Shown: one piece after another, positions 51,801 to 63,467 of the stretch
Layout: every line of letters starts with the position of its first letter
Position numbering within the stretch: position 1 is the first letter of the stretch
Assembly: GCF_026262505.1 (NCBI RefSeq)
Contig: NC_067205.1
Span: 5,642,001 to 5,706,000, forward strand
From: Trichomonas vaginalis G3
Lineage: Eukaryota > Parabasalia > Trichomonadida > Trichomonadidae
Length of the DNA: 64,000 nt
Direction of reading: 5' to 3'
The notes under the pieces: model-generated
Database searches by the model: none
Told to the model about the DNA's origin: nothing
Seen by the model: the letters and a program-made list of their open reading frames with translations, nothing else
Position numbers and translations under genes: made by a program

Positions 51801-52616
51801 TTCGAAATAGGATCGGTTGGACGCAGATTTGAATAAATCATAGACTTTGTGTGAAAGTTCGATAAATGAATCGTAGATATCGTATTGGTTTGTATGAAGT
51901 GCGATTTGAAGAAATAAATCGATAGAATTGACGTTCAGGTTAAGAAAGTATGGTGTTGACATGTTGATGATATATCTAAAATCGTAGTCTGTAGTGCCTT
52001 TGATTTGATTAACTAAGTGAATCAATGTAACAACGATTTCTTCGTAGTTATCACGATCACAGAGCATAATAGATATGAATGAGATGTGGTTTTTGCTGAA
52101 TTTGTTCATGTGTAAGAAAATTGTTAAAAGTTGTGTTAAAGATTTTTGAGGAATTTGTGAAAATCCTTGTTTGTAATAGTATGTAAGACACATGTGTAAT
52201 GAAAGAAGTATGGATTCGTTAAATTCGACGTATAAAGAAGTAACTAAAGAGTTGAAAAGAAGGAAAAAGTCATCGACAAATGAGTCATCTATAGGGGTCA
52301 ATAGCCAACCAAATGCATTACAAATAAGACCAGCGACTGAATTCATACTAACTGAGATAGATAAAAATTGAGGTGAAAAAGTAAAGAGATTTTGTGTGTT
52401 TTGAATACGTGTGATGCACTCATATATGTTGTTTACATCGTATGAAATGAGTTGAAGATTTTTCTTAGGAATATTAGGAATATAAAATTTCATGTTTTCG
52501 ATTTCAAGAAAATCATATGTCTTAGTGAAGAGATGGAGAGCTGATGAGAATCTATCGGCAATAGGTTCATCCCCTTCCGTCTTCAATATTGAAGTACCGG
52601 TCGAGGATCGCCGCAT
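45846..52616 (-). pseudogene. BEACH-domain (neurobeachin/Lvs-like) gene, six frameshifts
   Basis: ATG 52,616 (MRRSSTGTSILKTEGDEPIA) with GTTCAATTTTTTGAGA before it, a TCA-type initiator. Seven consecutive frames, each overlapping or abutting the next, cover about 2,250 residues to the stop at 45,846. The order is: helical N-terminal solenoid (52,616-50,571); a concanavalin/LamG-like domain (50,344-49,229; SFCFWINIDFS, PPSEWVFVTFCYS, INGEQP); more solenoid; a PH-like region (about 47,650-47,240); BEACH start (SNYEYLMLLNFIAGRSFNDY) and BEACH end (DPNLYVFINKLILESDYVSK, CIDLVFGVNQ); then beta-propeller-like sequence. BEACH proteins act in membrane traffic. The middle of the BEACH domain looks shortened. 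Single-base shifts may be errors. Confidence 0.82.
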
Positions 52617-53021
52617 TCTCAAAAAATTGAACTTTTATTTTTCATGCATCATCTTTTTATATCAAACAGTATCTCATTCATAACATATAAATTTCTTATC
52701 ATATATGGTAAAAAAGATCAATCTTTTAATATCTTCATCATATTCACATGATTTTTTATTATTGCCCACAGAATAGTCATGGAAATACAATTCCAGAAAT
52801 GATAATCTCATCTTATCTCTTTCTTCAGAAATTAGCAAACGTTATCGAACAAACAAAAGTGAGAATCCTCAAATACTATATCATTTGTGATACATTACTT
52901 GTAGAAGCGTAAGCATGAAACAAGTATTTAGAATTAGAATAGAAAAAAATTTAGAAATTTGCATCTCAACTTGACTCTATCATTTGACCTAAATATTACT
53001 AATATTTTTGAAATAATCGAA
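52617..53021. other. Intergenic spacer
   Basis: About 400 bases, AT-rich, upstream of the BEACH gene and downstream of the secreted-protein gene. No gene or repeat noticed. Confidence 0.55.
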
Positions 53022-54101
53022 TTATTTACGAGATATGTTTATGAAACATTCAAGAGAAAAATTAAATGAAAGAAGAAATTCAAAAAAAAGTTTTTTCTTA
53101 TTTTTACTTAGACATAAAATAAGTTCAAATGAAATTGGACTTGCTTCACAACTTCCTAATGCATGCAATGAAAGTGTAAGATCAAAAGAACAAACTTTCA
53201 TTTCATTTGTATAAACTGAACCACTATAACCAGTACTTGCAGTCAAAACATCTCCAGTACAGTTTATAACTGTTATAATACCACCATTATATGCACTAAA
53301 AGTATTACTTGCTTTGTTTTTTAAGAAAATACATTCTGAAACAGTAACTTTTGAACAAAAAGAATGAATAAGACCTAAATAATAATTACTAGTTAAACAT
53401 GAGTTGTTTCTGAATAAAGATTTTTTCACAAATGAATCAGGTGTAAAAAAATGATACATGCAAACATAATTTGATTCATAATTATCATTAGAAATGAAAC
53501 AACAATAGTTAATATTAACTGGACTATTTAGAAAATAATAACCAGCATAGTCCCTACATCTTGTTTTAGTGTTGTTTGTAGAAATTAGACTTTGTAATCC
53601 GTAGTTATGATATATACTGGCACGTCCAGTGTAATCATGACCGCATTGATAGAGAGAAGTTAAATTTACAACATTTTTGTTTGTATTTGTTTTAACATAT
53701 GTGTATGAATGTTTTCCATAGTCTTTTGTGTAGCATTTAAATGAACAGAATCGGTCTTGAACAATAGAACTAGAACATGAGAAGTAGATGCAGCCACCGT
53801 TGCTTGATGGGCGATTAATATTACTGTATGTGCAGATAGAATGAAGTAATTTGATAGAATCCTTTTCGCAATTAATAACATTGTCAGAAAAATCTTTGAA
53901 ATCGGAAGAAAGTAAGAAAAAGTTTGAAGAAATAGTTGGTTTTTTGTTATCTGTGATATCAGTATAGTCTTGTGTTGGCTGGCCAAAGTATTCTTCCCAT
54001 ATGTCATTTGGAACTCCAGCCTCATTGAAAGCTAGAGTTGAGCAAAGATTTTGGAGAAAAAAATAATAAAAAAAATAGAGGAACTTCCCTTTTTTGTACA
54101 T
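53022..54101 (-). CDS. Predicted secreted/surface Cys- and Asn-rich protein
   Basis: ATG 54,101 is preferred (MYKKGKFLYFFYYFFLQNLC), giving an N-terminal signal sequence; an in-frame extension upstream runs to the edge of a transposon. 359 residues, rich in Asn, Ser, Tyr, Phe and with some 20 Cys. Phrases such as NGGCIYFSCSSSIVQDRFCSF, CCFISNDNYESNYVCMYHFF, SLFRNNSCLTS and VSECIFLKNKASNTFSAYNG GIITV are typical of right-handed parallel beta-helix surface proteins (as in polymorphic membrane protein-like families of trichomonads). The 3' end becomes Phe/Leu/Lys-rich (KKKLFFEFLLSFNFSLECF). The hAT element lies 60 bases upstream and may have cut it from its promoter. Confidence 0.55.
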   Translation of the reverse strand: MYKKGKFLYFFYYFFLQNLCSTLAFNEAGVPNDIWEEYFGQPTQDYTDITDNKKPTISSNFFLLSSDFKDFSDNVINCEKDSIKLLHSICTYSNINRPSSNGGCIYFSCSSSIVQDRFCSFKCYTKDYGKHSYTYVKTNTNKNVVNLTSLYQCGHDYTGRASIYHNYGLQSLISTNNTKTRCRDYAGYYFLNSPVNINYCCFISNDNYESNYVCMYHFFTPDSFVKKSLFRNNSCLTSNYYLGLIHSFCSKVTVSECIFLKNKASNTFSAYNGGIITVINCTGDVLTASTGYSGSVYTNEMKVCSFDLTLSLHALGSCEASPISFELILCLSKNKKKLFFEFLLSFNFSLECFINISRK

Positions 54102-54160
54102 CGTTCTAGAGTTGAAATATCCTCCGAGAATGGTTTTCATAACTCTCACATACATACGTA

Positions 54161-55827
54161 TAGGGATGCGACGGTTTTACGCCATGACCGTTTAAAAATA
54201 GAATAATACGCCATTTTTGGGGCCGAATGGCGGGTACGAAGTAGCCGCCATTCTGCCGAATAACAAAACAATACAAAATTATCGCCGTCCTTTTTTTTTC
54301 TTTCTTTCTTTCTTTTTTTTCCTCTCTCTCTTTCTTTTCTCTTTCCTCTTTTTACTCCTCTTTCTCTTTTCATCATTAAACGTAGAAAGATATATTAATA
54401 TTATTTTAAAATTAAAAAAAAAGAAAGAAAGTATAATAAGTAATTATTTAGTTATCGATATATATATGTAAAGTGATAATCTGAGGATAATCTGAGGAGG
54501 AGTCTGAGGAGTAGACCGAGGAGTAGTTTGAGGAGTTTGATGATAATCTGAGGAGTTTGAGGAGTAGTCTGAGGAGTAGTTTGAGGAGTAGTCTGAGGAG
54601 TTTGAGGATAATCTGAGGAGTTTGAGGATAATCTGAGGAGTTGTCTGAGGAGTAGTTTCAGGAGTTATCTGAGGATAATTTGAGGAGTTTGAGGAGTAGT
54701 CTGAGGAGTTTGAGGATAATCTGAGGAGTTTGAGGAGTAGTCTGAGGATAATCTGAGGAGTTTGAGGATAATCTGAGGAGTTTGAGGATAATCTGAGGAG
54801 TTTGAGGATAATCTGAGGAGGAGTCTGAGGATTAGACTGAGGAGTAGTTTGAGGAGTAGTTTGAGGAGTAGTCTGAGGGGTTTGAGGATAATCTGAAGAG
54901 GAGTCTGAAGATTAGACTGAGGAGTTTGAGGAGTAGTCTGAGGATAATCTGAGGAGTTTGAGGATAATCTGAGCATAATCTGAGGAGGAGTCTGAGGATT
55001 AGACCGAGGAGTAGTTTGAGGAGTAGTCTGAGGATAATCTGAGGAGGAGTCTGAGGATTAGACTGAGGAGTAGTTTGAGGATAATCTGAGGAGTAGTTTC
55101 AGGAGTAGTCTGAGGACTAGTCTCAGGACTAGTCTGATGAGGAGGACTCTAAGGAGTAGTCTGAAGAGTAGTCTCAGGAGGAAGATCTGAGGAGGAGTCT
55201 TATGAGGAAGATCTGAGGAGTAGTCTGATGAGGAGGGGTCTAAGGAGTAGTCTGAGGATGATGAGTAATCTGATAAGGAGTAGTCTGAGGATGATCTGAG
55301 GATAACCTGATGACTAGTCTAGGAGTGGTCTAATAAAAATGTAAAATATTTTCAAAGAAAAAATTCTATGAATTTTATATTTTAATTCTTAGCATTATAC
55401 TGAATAAAATAAACATAAATATCAAAATTTGAAATTGAAGACGCCAAAAAATTGATAATCCACATTCAATATTTTGTAAGTGGCGTACTTTTTGAATACT
55501 CGCCATACGCCTTGGAGTTCTCAATTTTGAATTCGCCTTTATTTGGGCGACCTCAGAAAAATACGCCATTAAGAAAATATTGTATGAGATTTTAAATTTG
55601 AACACGCTCTACCTTAAGGAATTAAATTTATTAAGATATATTTATATATAATAAACGATTACTTAAAAAAGTATTTCATCGCTTATGTAAGTTTCAAAAA
55701 AATCACGAAAATAAAAAAATCAAGATTAAAATTTTATTTTTAATTTTTGAATTTCTCAAATGGCGAAATTTTTGGGCGAACAAAAAAAATGTACGCCCGG
55801 TCAAATGGCGTGTTTAACGCATCCCTA
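54161..55827. mobile_element. hAT-type non-autonomous element (MITE) with internal minisatellite
   Basis: Ends are inverted: TAGGGATGCG at 54,161 and CGCATCCCTA ending at 55,827. Further inside, ACGCCAT...GACCG pairs with CGGTCAAATGGCGT. Flanks are an exact 8-bp duplication, CATACGTA (54,153-54,160 and 55,828-55,835). TAGGGATG-type ends with an 8-bp target duplication are characteristic of hAT elements. No transposase frame is present, so it was moved in trans. A region with repeated GGCG/ACGCC sequences lies at each end, and a long minisatellite fills the middle. Confidence 0.85.
54475..55330. repeat. CTGAGGAG minisatellite inside hAT element
   Basis: Mixture of 9- to 15-base units (CTGAGGAGTAGT, TTGAGGAGTTTGAGGATAAT, CTGAGGAGGAGT, GAGGATTAGACTGAGG) repeated for about 850 bases and increasingly irregular to the right. 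Spurious frames are leucine- and proline-rich. Not coding. Confidence 0.9.
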
Positions 55828-55835
55828 CATACGTA

Positions 55836-56210
55836 TATCTGAGGAAAAGATAGTCGAGCAAAAATTACGCTAATATTCCAAGGAAATAAAAATTAATCGA
55901 TTAAGAATGCCAATTATCAAACTTCAAATCCGCAAAATATGTTCACATTTCAAACATCGTCACACATACTTCTTATTAACTTTAACTACGTTTCTCAGCA
56001 ACAAATAACTTTTCGAATTCTATGTGATTATGAATCAAATCGATACTAAAAGCTCTTTCCACTGCGAAATTAATGACCAGAGCGATGTTTTGTCTAATAT
56101 TCAAATTCAGTAGAAAGCGGACAAAAAGAAACTACTCAACACAAATGGATAAACTCACAGAAGTTTGTTTATCTCACCGTAGTTGATATTGTTATTACGC
56201 TTTCTTTAAA
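55836..56210. other. Spacer right of hAT element
   Basis: AT-rich. Should contain the original upstream region of the secreted-protein gene. No gene seen. Confidence 0.5.
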
Positions 56211-57000
56211 TTTCTGATTTTAATATTTATCATTTAATTATTACATTCTCTTTTTTTCAATTTTATCATTTGTTTAATTAGTTCCCTGTCTTTTCAATTT
56301 TATCATTGGTTTAATTTATTTTCCTTCTTTTCATATTTATCATTGATCTATGACATTTTCTTTCTTTTCATATTTATCATTTATTTATGACATTTTATTT
56401 CATTTCATATTTATCATTTATCTATCTCATTCTCTTTCTTATCATATTTATCATTAATTTATGAAATTTTCATTCTTTTTATATTCATCATTGTTTGATA
56501 TAATTTTAATTCATTTCATATCTACCATTGTTTTATAACATTCTCTCTATATTAGTGAATGCCTCCTTAGTATTGCAATCGAAAAGAATTTAATTGAAAT
56601 TGTCAAATTCTTAGTTGAACATGGCGCTGATGTTAACATGAAACTTATTCTTTTTCTTTTCATATTCATAATTGTCTTACAAATTTCTATTTCTTTTCAT
56701 ATTTATCATTGTTTTATTACATTTTCTTTCTTTTCATATTTATCATTGTTTTATGAAATTCTCTTTCTTTTCATATTTATCATTGTTTTATGAAATTTTC
56801 TTTCTTTTCATATTTATCATTGTTTTATGAAATTCTCTTTCTCTTCATATTTATCATTGTTTTATGAAATTCTTTCGATATTAATAAATGCCCCCTTAGT
56901 ATTGCAATCGAAAAGAATTCAATTGAAATTGTCAAATTCTTAGTTGAACATGGCGCTGTTAACAAGGAACAGATTCTCTTTCTTTTCGCATTTATCAATA
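56210..57000 (+). repeat. Second copy of the ankyrin/37-bp minisatellite array (short)
   Basis: Same units as 31,076-39,020: TTTCTTTTCATATTTATCAT minisatellite and two ankyrin landmarks (about 56,618 and 56,944). The last is the truncated form ATGGCGCTGTTAACAAGGAA, as at 39,009. The left part (56,225-56,580) matches the block at 32,690-33,000. Confidence 0.88.
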
Positions 57001-57009
57001 TCTTTTAAA

Positions 57010-58082
57010 ATTATCTTTATTTTCAAGTTTAGCATTACTTTATTAAATTTTCATTCTTTTCATATTTATTATTGTTTTATAACGTTCTCTCTAACTTAAT
57101 TAATGCCCTCTTTAGTTAAGCGCATTTATAAGATTATCTAATATTTTTTTCCAATCGCGTGATTCTATCACGCATTATTTTATAATAAACATTCCATAAT
57201 TTAATATTTTACTTTATTATCACACTCAAATTTGAATCATCTTTCAATTATTTCGAAAATAATATAATCTTATTATTGGATGTTGAATTATTTGCGGATA
57301 TTCCTTCAAATTCAATTTGTGTATGATTTGGGCATTTAAAAATCTGCCCGCGAAAAGGAGTTAAAAATGTGTGGATTTCTGTTTTTTGCATTTTAACATG
57401 TGAGTATAAACAAATAAGGATACAAATGGACAAGTGAAAGTTTTATTGAACGTGCAGTCATGTGATATATTAACGAGTGTTTTTTACATGCATCAAGAGA
57501 TCCATTGGATCTCTTGTATAGCAAATACTAATAAAGGTCGAAGTTGAAAATGAATTCGAAACATATCCAGAGATATCATTTGCCGGCATAGATATCTTAG
57601 AGAGCACCTACACTTGGCATTCAAACTCCCATTCATTCGGGTTATTTTAGAGTGAAAAAGAGTAAAAAAGACGATCAAAACACTCTCAATTTCCCACTTT
57701 TTAACTTTTTTTTCCCATTCTAGAATGATCCATTCATTCCATAATTTTATTAACATTTCTCATTTTTTAAACAGACACAAATTTTTGAAGCTGGTATTAT
57801 TTTACTTCATTCTTCAATTCAAATTTTCTAACTTGATTTGTGGGTAAATTTAGAAATTTCAATTTGCAAATTGAAAATTCAAATATTCTTTATTCATTAT
57901 GTCGATAATTTTACAAATAATCTTTGATAAATTTAAAAATTAAAGTAAAATTATTAAATTGAATACAATAAATGAAGAGATTCATTTTTTACAACCTCAT
58001 GAAGAGTATTTAAAATGAGAAGTCCCACTGTTTCTTCACTATTATATTGTCCTACAGCATGAATAACTATTTTTTTCAAAAT
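57010..58082. other. AT-rich spacer, copy 2
   Basis: Counterpart of 39,090-40,171. No supported gene. Confidence 0.5.
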
Positions 58083-60516
58083 TCAAGAAGAATCTGAACT
58101 TTCGATTGCAACATTAATAAGAAATTCTGCTGTTTCTTGATGGTTTGAGATTAATGACAATTCAAGAGCTGTGCGATTTTCAATATCTGTCGAACTGACA
58201 TCTGCGCCATGCATAATAAGAAATTCTACCATGTCTTTGTAATTATTTAATGCGGCATAATGAAGTGGAGTACGCCCCTTGTGATCTTTTTCATTAATAT
58301 TTGCTTGATACACAATCAGAAGTTGGGCTATATCGATTCTATTATTATAAACTGCAAGATGAAGAGCTGTTCTTCCAGTATCATCTTTTGCATTGATATT
58401 GGCATTTGTTCGAAGAATTATTATTGTTTCTCTATGTTGATTCATTACAGCAATATGAAGAGCTGTTTGGCCGTTTATATTTTTAATGTTGATGTCGGCA
58501 TTATTTGAAATCAGAAGATCTACAACTTCATTGTTATTATTTTGAACTGCATGATGAAGTGCCGTATATCCATTGTTGTCTTTCAAATTTATATCGATGG
58601 CTTCAGCTTTAATAAGAAGTATTGCTATTTCTTTCAAATTTTTTGATTGCATATTGAATAGCTGTTAGACCAGAACTATCTTTCGCATTGACATCTGCAT
58701 TATTTAATATAAGCAATTCTGAAACTTCATATTTTTCATTTTGTACAGCCAAATGAAGTGCTGTTTGTCCAAAGTTATTTTTTGCATTGATATTGACATT
58801 ATTTGAAATAAGGATTTCTGCTGTTTCTTTACTATTATTTTTTGCTGCTTCATGAAGAGGAGTTTGTCCAAAGTTATCTTTTGCATTGATATTGACATTA
58901 TTTGAAATAAGGATTTCTGCTGATTCTTTACAATTTCGAATTGCAGCATAGTGAAGTGGAGTACTTCCAATTTCATCTTTTGCTTCGATATTGGCGTGTT
59001 TTGAAATAAACAATTCAACAGTATCTTTGCAATTAAAATATGCAGCACAGTGAAGTGGACTTCTTCCATTTGCGTCTTTTGCTTCGATATCGACATGATA
59101 ATTAATGATAAACTCTGCTATTTCTTTACTATTATTCCGTGCAGCAGCATGAAGAACGGTTTCTTCATTTTTATCTTTTGCTTTAATATCAGCTCCTGCT
59201 GAAATTAGTAGTTCTGCTGTTTCTTTACTGTTTCCAATGGCTGCATAATGAAGAGCAGTTCTTCCCAAATTAGTTTTATCTTTATCAACATTTTTGATGT
59301 GCGAAATAAGAAGTGCTGCAGTTTCAATACAATTATTTACTGCTGCGAAATGAAGTGGAGTGCAACCATTATTATCCTTTATATGTATATCTGCACCACT
59401 TTTGACAAGTAGGCGCGTGGCATTTAAAGCATTATAATTTGCTGTATAGTGAAGAGCTGTCCACCCATTTTCATTTTTTTCATTGATATTTGCACCATGC
59501 GAAAGAAGAAGTTGAACAATATCAATAAAATCTCCCCATGCTGCAAAATGGAGAGCAGTATTTCCTTTGAATCCAATTGCATGTTGATTGATGTTTGGAT
59601 GTTTTAATAAGAAATATTGACAAAGAGGTAAATAATGGAAACATGTTGAATACGGAAAACATGCATTGAGATTTTTTGTTTCATTATAATACATGCAGTA
59701 TGCTTGAACATTTTCATGTCCGATACAAGATTCTAAATGAATTTCAATGTGGTATTCATTTACTAAATGCATAATAAAGTCTGGGTTTCGTGAAATAATT
59801 GCATATTCCATACTTCGATTATCCGGTTTGAAATTCTTTAAACATTCATTAATTATCTCTATATTTCCACCTAAATAAGAAAATGCAAGACAATAACTGG
59901 TGATGTTTTCTGATTTGAATTCTGTTCTCAAAAATTTGAAACAATTAACCGCACCATGATAACAACATAACTCAAGATATGAATACCCACCTTCATTCTC
60001 TGGGTAAAAATCGCTTTTAAGCTTATGGTCAATATTAAATTCTTCTTCTTGTGTGCGAGAAATAAATGATCGTATGTCATCATCCATAATTGCACGATAA
60101 ATTGTATGTGGTACATGAATATCAATTGAAATATTTTGTTTTTCATATTCAATAAATTTTATTGGATGATGTCCACTTAAAGTAAACTTGAATTCCTTGT
60201 AAAAAAAGTAATCAAAAATATCTGAAATATGCGTAACTCTTTTGGGACGATATTCTTGATAAATTTTAAAGAACAATGACCAACAAGATCTAATGTAACG
60301 ATTTTGATAGACAAACTCATTAGAAATCCTTTGCATGATCTCAACTGGCGAAATTCTCAGTATTCCAAAGCATCGTACTTTGATAAATTCGAAAATTTTG
60401 TTGATTTCATCATCATCAAGTGTTTGAATCTTGTATATTGCATCGTAAGCAGCAAAGAAATCATTTGAAATCTTCATCAGCTCTCTAAATGCATGCTGGT
60501 CATCCTGAGGTTCCAT
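58083..60516 (-). pseudogene. Ankyrin-repeat DUF3447 gene, nearly intact copy
   Basis: ATG 60,516 (MEPQDDQHAFRELMKISNDF); the TTG three codons upstream is not needed. One open frame reaches 58,609; a 2-base deletion near 58,640 (GATTGC where copy 1 has GATGCTGC) shifts to the frame that ends at 58,083. About 810 residues when both parts are counted. DUF3447 region at 1-200 (TIYRAIMDDDIRSFISRTQE, YSYLELCCYHGAVNCFKF), then about 17 ankyrin units (for example GNTALHFAAWGDFIDIVQLL). Cytoplasmic or membrane-linked scaffold protein of a very large trichomonad family; partner unknown. Apart from the one shift it looks functional. Confidence 0.82.
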
Positions 60517-60540
60517 ATTCAACAATTATGACAATTTTTG

Positions 60541-61900
60541 AAGAAAAAATAAAATTGAATTAGAAATCCCATTCATTATTCAATTATTTTTGAAAGTGTT
60601 TCCAAAATCTTTGAGAATAATTACATAATAAAACAATGCCAATCATTTTTCTTAAAGAGCATTCTGAAGTTTCCATTATGAGATAAAAAATGTAAATAGC
60701 TCCTTACATGGAAGGAATACATGAAGGGTTACATTTTGCTTAGATCAAGATCACAAATAATTAATAATAATTTTTATTTTCAAAAAGGTACTTTTAATCG
60801 GCCAAAAATTGAAAACGAATATATTTACAGTTTTTTCAATGAGCCGCCTCAAAAATTGAATTACATCCAATTTAATTGAGGCTAAAAATTGAAAATTCTA
60901 AAAGTATTTCATCATATGACGGAAATAAAATAAAAATATTTACATATTTAGTCATACTATTTAGAAAGCCTCGCAATATAATACAAATAAAATGAAGATT
61001 GAAAAAAAAAATTATATCTTATGATGACCTTTTTGGGAGTAACTTTTTCAGTGAATCGTTGAACGCCATTCATTCTCATATCATGTCCTCTCAACATCCA
61101 ATATATTGTACTTTTTATTGCCATAAATACTTCATTCATTGGATATAGATACTTAAAGATAATCGAATCAAAATGCGATATGTAAATGATATATTAAGGA
61201 TGTATCAATCTACTCAATGTGTAATTTCTAAAATCAACGCATAAATAATGCAAAAACATGATATTTCAATATAAAAATCATATTTTGAGTTTTGTTTTAT
61301 TTGACTTCGAGATATTTTCACAGACAAAATGTTTAGAAGTCATGTTTAATGAAAAATAAGAACAATTTAGTTTATATTGCCAATTAAAACACTGGAATCA
61401 GAAGTAAATTGACAAATATTTGTATATTACTTCATTCTCAACACATATATACTCACTTCGTATTTTGATCTTTTCAACAATTTATAGATAAATCACAGAT
61501 AGCAAAAAACTGTTCTTTGAAATTATAATGAAAAATACAATTTATATTAAAAAAATAAAAAGATAATAAATATAAAATACAATTATTGTATTGAATGCAT
61601 ATGTTTTCGATAGTAAATCTCCAGTGAAATTACAATGAAATGATTCGCTACATTCAATAAAATAGATTACTCTATTTCAGAATTCTGCATTTGTCACTTT
61701 TGACTGTAATTTTCCAATTTTCTATAACAATGAAATTTATCTGTTATCATTAATCATATTTTCTGAATTTGAACTTTTCAATAATTTATAGATAAATCAC
61801 AGATAACAAAAACCATTCTTTGTAATTATAATGAAAAATACAATTTATATGAAATAAAATAAAAAAGATATACATGAAATATAAATAAATATAATAATAT
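60541..61900. other. AT-rich spacer upstream of ankyrin gene, copy 2
   Basis: Contains a conserved-looking minus-strand stretch at about 61,010-61,140 (MNEVFMAIKSTIYWMLRGHD, then MRMNGVQRFTEKVTPKK), also present but frameshifted at 42,740-42,850. Too short to call. The rest is AT-rich without genes. About 61,545 holds the unoccupied target site of the copy 1 transposon. Confidence 0.45.
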
Positions 61901-62111
61901 CTAAACAAATAAAGAAAAAGCAGAAAATGGGATGATATTCAACGCCCCATGAGCGCTGAAAGTGTAAAAACTCTTGTTAGAAAGCCAAATGCAGCACGAT
62001 TGGATGCAAATATCATTCTGGAAATTGAATATTCGGCATTCAATCTCTGATTTATTGATGTTGAATGGGAAATATGCCAATGAATTGTTTCCGAATGCAC
62101 CAAAAACATCG

Positions 62112-62218
62112 GCGTCAAAAATTTTCTCACTGGTTTTTCGTCTATCAATCCCAGCTCATTATATACGCAACCAATCAAAAATCTGATATGGGAGTCCAAG
62201 GCTAACTTTTTGTTGTCT
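62112..62218 (-). pseudogene. Unidentified coding fragment at duplication border
   Basis: Right of the breakpoint the minus strand reads VDNKKLALDSHIRFLIGCVY then NELGLIDEKPVRKFL without stops, with coding-like composition, and runs directly into the BEACH remnant. Possibly a fragment of an unrelated gene joined at the breakpoint. Not recognised. Confidence 0.3.
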
Positions 62219-63467
62219 ACCTAATAAAAGAGGAAGCAGCATTAGTGAGAATAATCGCAAATATTCAATTTAAATTATCTTTTTATTCTTAATTTAAAGT
62301 GACAAAAAGAATAAAAAACCTATTCTAAGGCATGTTGTTATGTAAATGAGACTAGACATCATATTTTATGTTATGAAAAAAAAATATTTAGAATTTTAGA
62401 ACAAAATAAATAGAAAAAATAGCATAACTTATGGATGTGCGTATATTAAATTTAATAAATTAAGAGAAATTATTTTTGGCGCCACAATTATTCGTTAACT
62501 CTCAAATTTTTCTGAGTCAATAAGCCGCCAAAAAAGTGTCATTTTGTTTCGTTAGAGAAAGATGAATTGTCCATATCATCCAATCGGGAACAAGGGGGAT
62601 GGGGATTAGATGATAAAGAAGCAATTCATGCTCTCTATATGAAGCAATCAGACTTACCAGCAACAATGTGAATCAGTCTTTCACTGAATGAGTAGGTGTT
62701 GGAAGAACTGTTCTCTAAAGCGATACAGTTGCGCTACATGTTCGTCAACTTGTCTAGAAATAAATATATCATTTGTTTTATACGTTTTTTCGTAATAAAT
62801 CTATTTGTATTTGTTGTATTTGAGTATGAAGATAACAAAAACTACGGCATAAGACGCAGTACACTGGGCTTCGTTGCCATTTTATTTACCATGTTAAGAA
62901 TAAACTTAACAGACATGCTTTGTTTTCGACGAAGCCATCTAAAATAACGTACATCTAAATAAAACTAAAAAACTGTAAAATTTCTTTATTTGATAGTATA
63001 CTTCAAATTATGCACTATACCTTCTAGAATTCTATAACACTCTTTGCATATAATTTTTAAAAAAAAAGTTATATCTCGACAAAAATATGATTTATCAATA
63101 GAGTATGTAAAATAAAACTCATTCGCAGTATTAAAAAATCGTAAATCTTTCCAAAAAAAATTTGAATTACAAATTTTAAAACTTAAAACAACATTTTTTG
63201 AAGCGAAAAAACGAAATCTAATTTTTTTTGGAAAATTTAGAATAAATAGAGCTCTTTAACTCGTCGAATACAAATTGTTTTCAAGTTTTTTTCGACCGGA
63301 AATTGAACTTTTAGAGTTTATACAATAAGATTCACATGAAAAAATACGGGTTTAACAAAGAAATCACCAATATAAAGGTTTTTTAGTAGAACGAGATTGA
63401 TAAAAACTATGGTATGATAAAAAGACGATAATTTTTTGGCGGGATAATTGAAGAATATGAATGATTC
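62219..63467. other. AT-rich region without supported genes
   Basis: Short plus-strand frames at 62,560-62,670 and 62,696-62,947 show no family and no initiator that convinces. TCATTTTGTTTCG occurs at about 62,539, with a short downstream frame (DELSISSNREQGGWGLDDKE) in the wrong register for the ATG. Confidence 0.45.

Larger units (their letters stand above)
56880..62111 (+). repeat. Segmental duplication, copy 2 (uninterrupted)
   Basis: Direct repeat of 38,940-46,052 without the integrase transposon. Holds the better-preserved ankyrin gene and, at 61,900-62,111, the last about 68 codons of the BEACH gene, cut off at CAAAAACATC. The two copies are about 18 kb apart. Confidence 0.92.

Noticed and set aside
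54665..54976. Minus-strand Leu/Pro/Ser-rich frame of 103 codons
   Set aside because: Translation of the CTGAGGAG minisatellite inside the hAT element.
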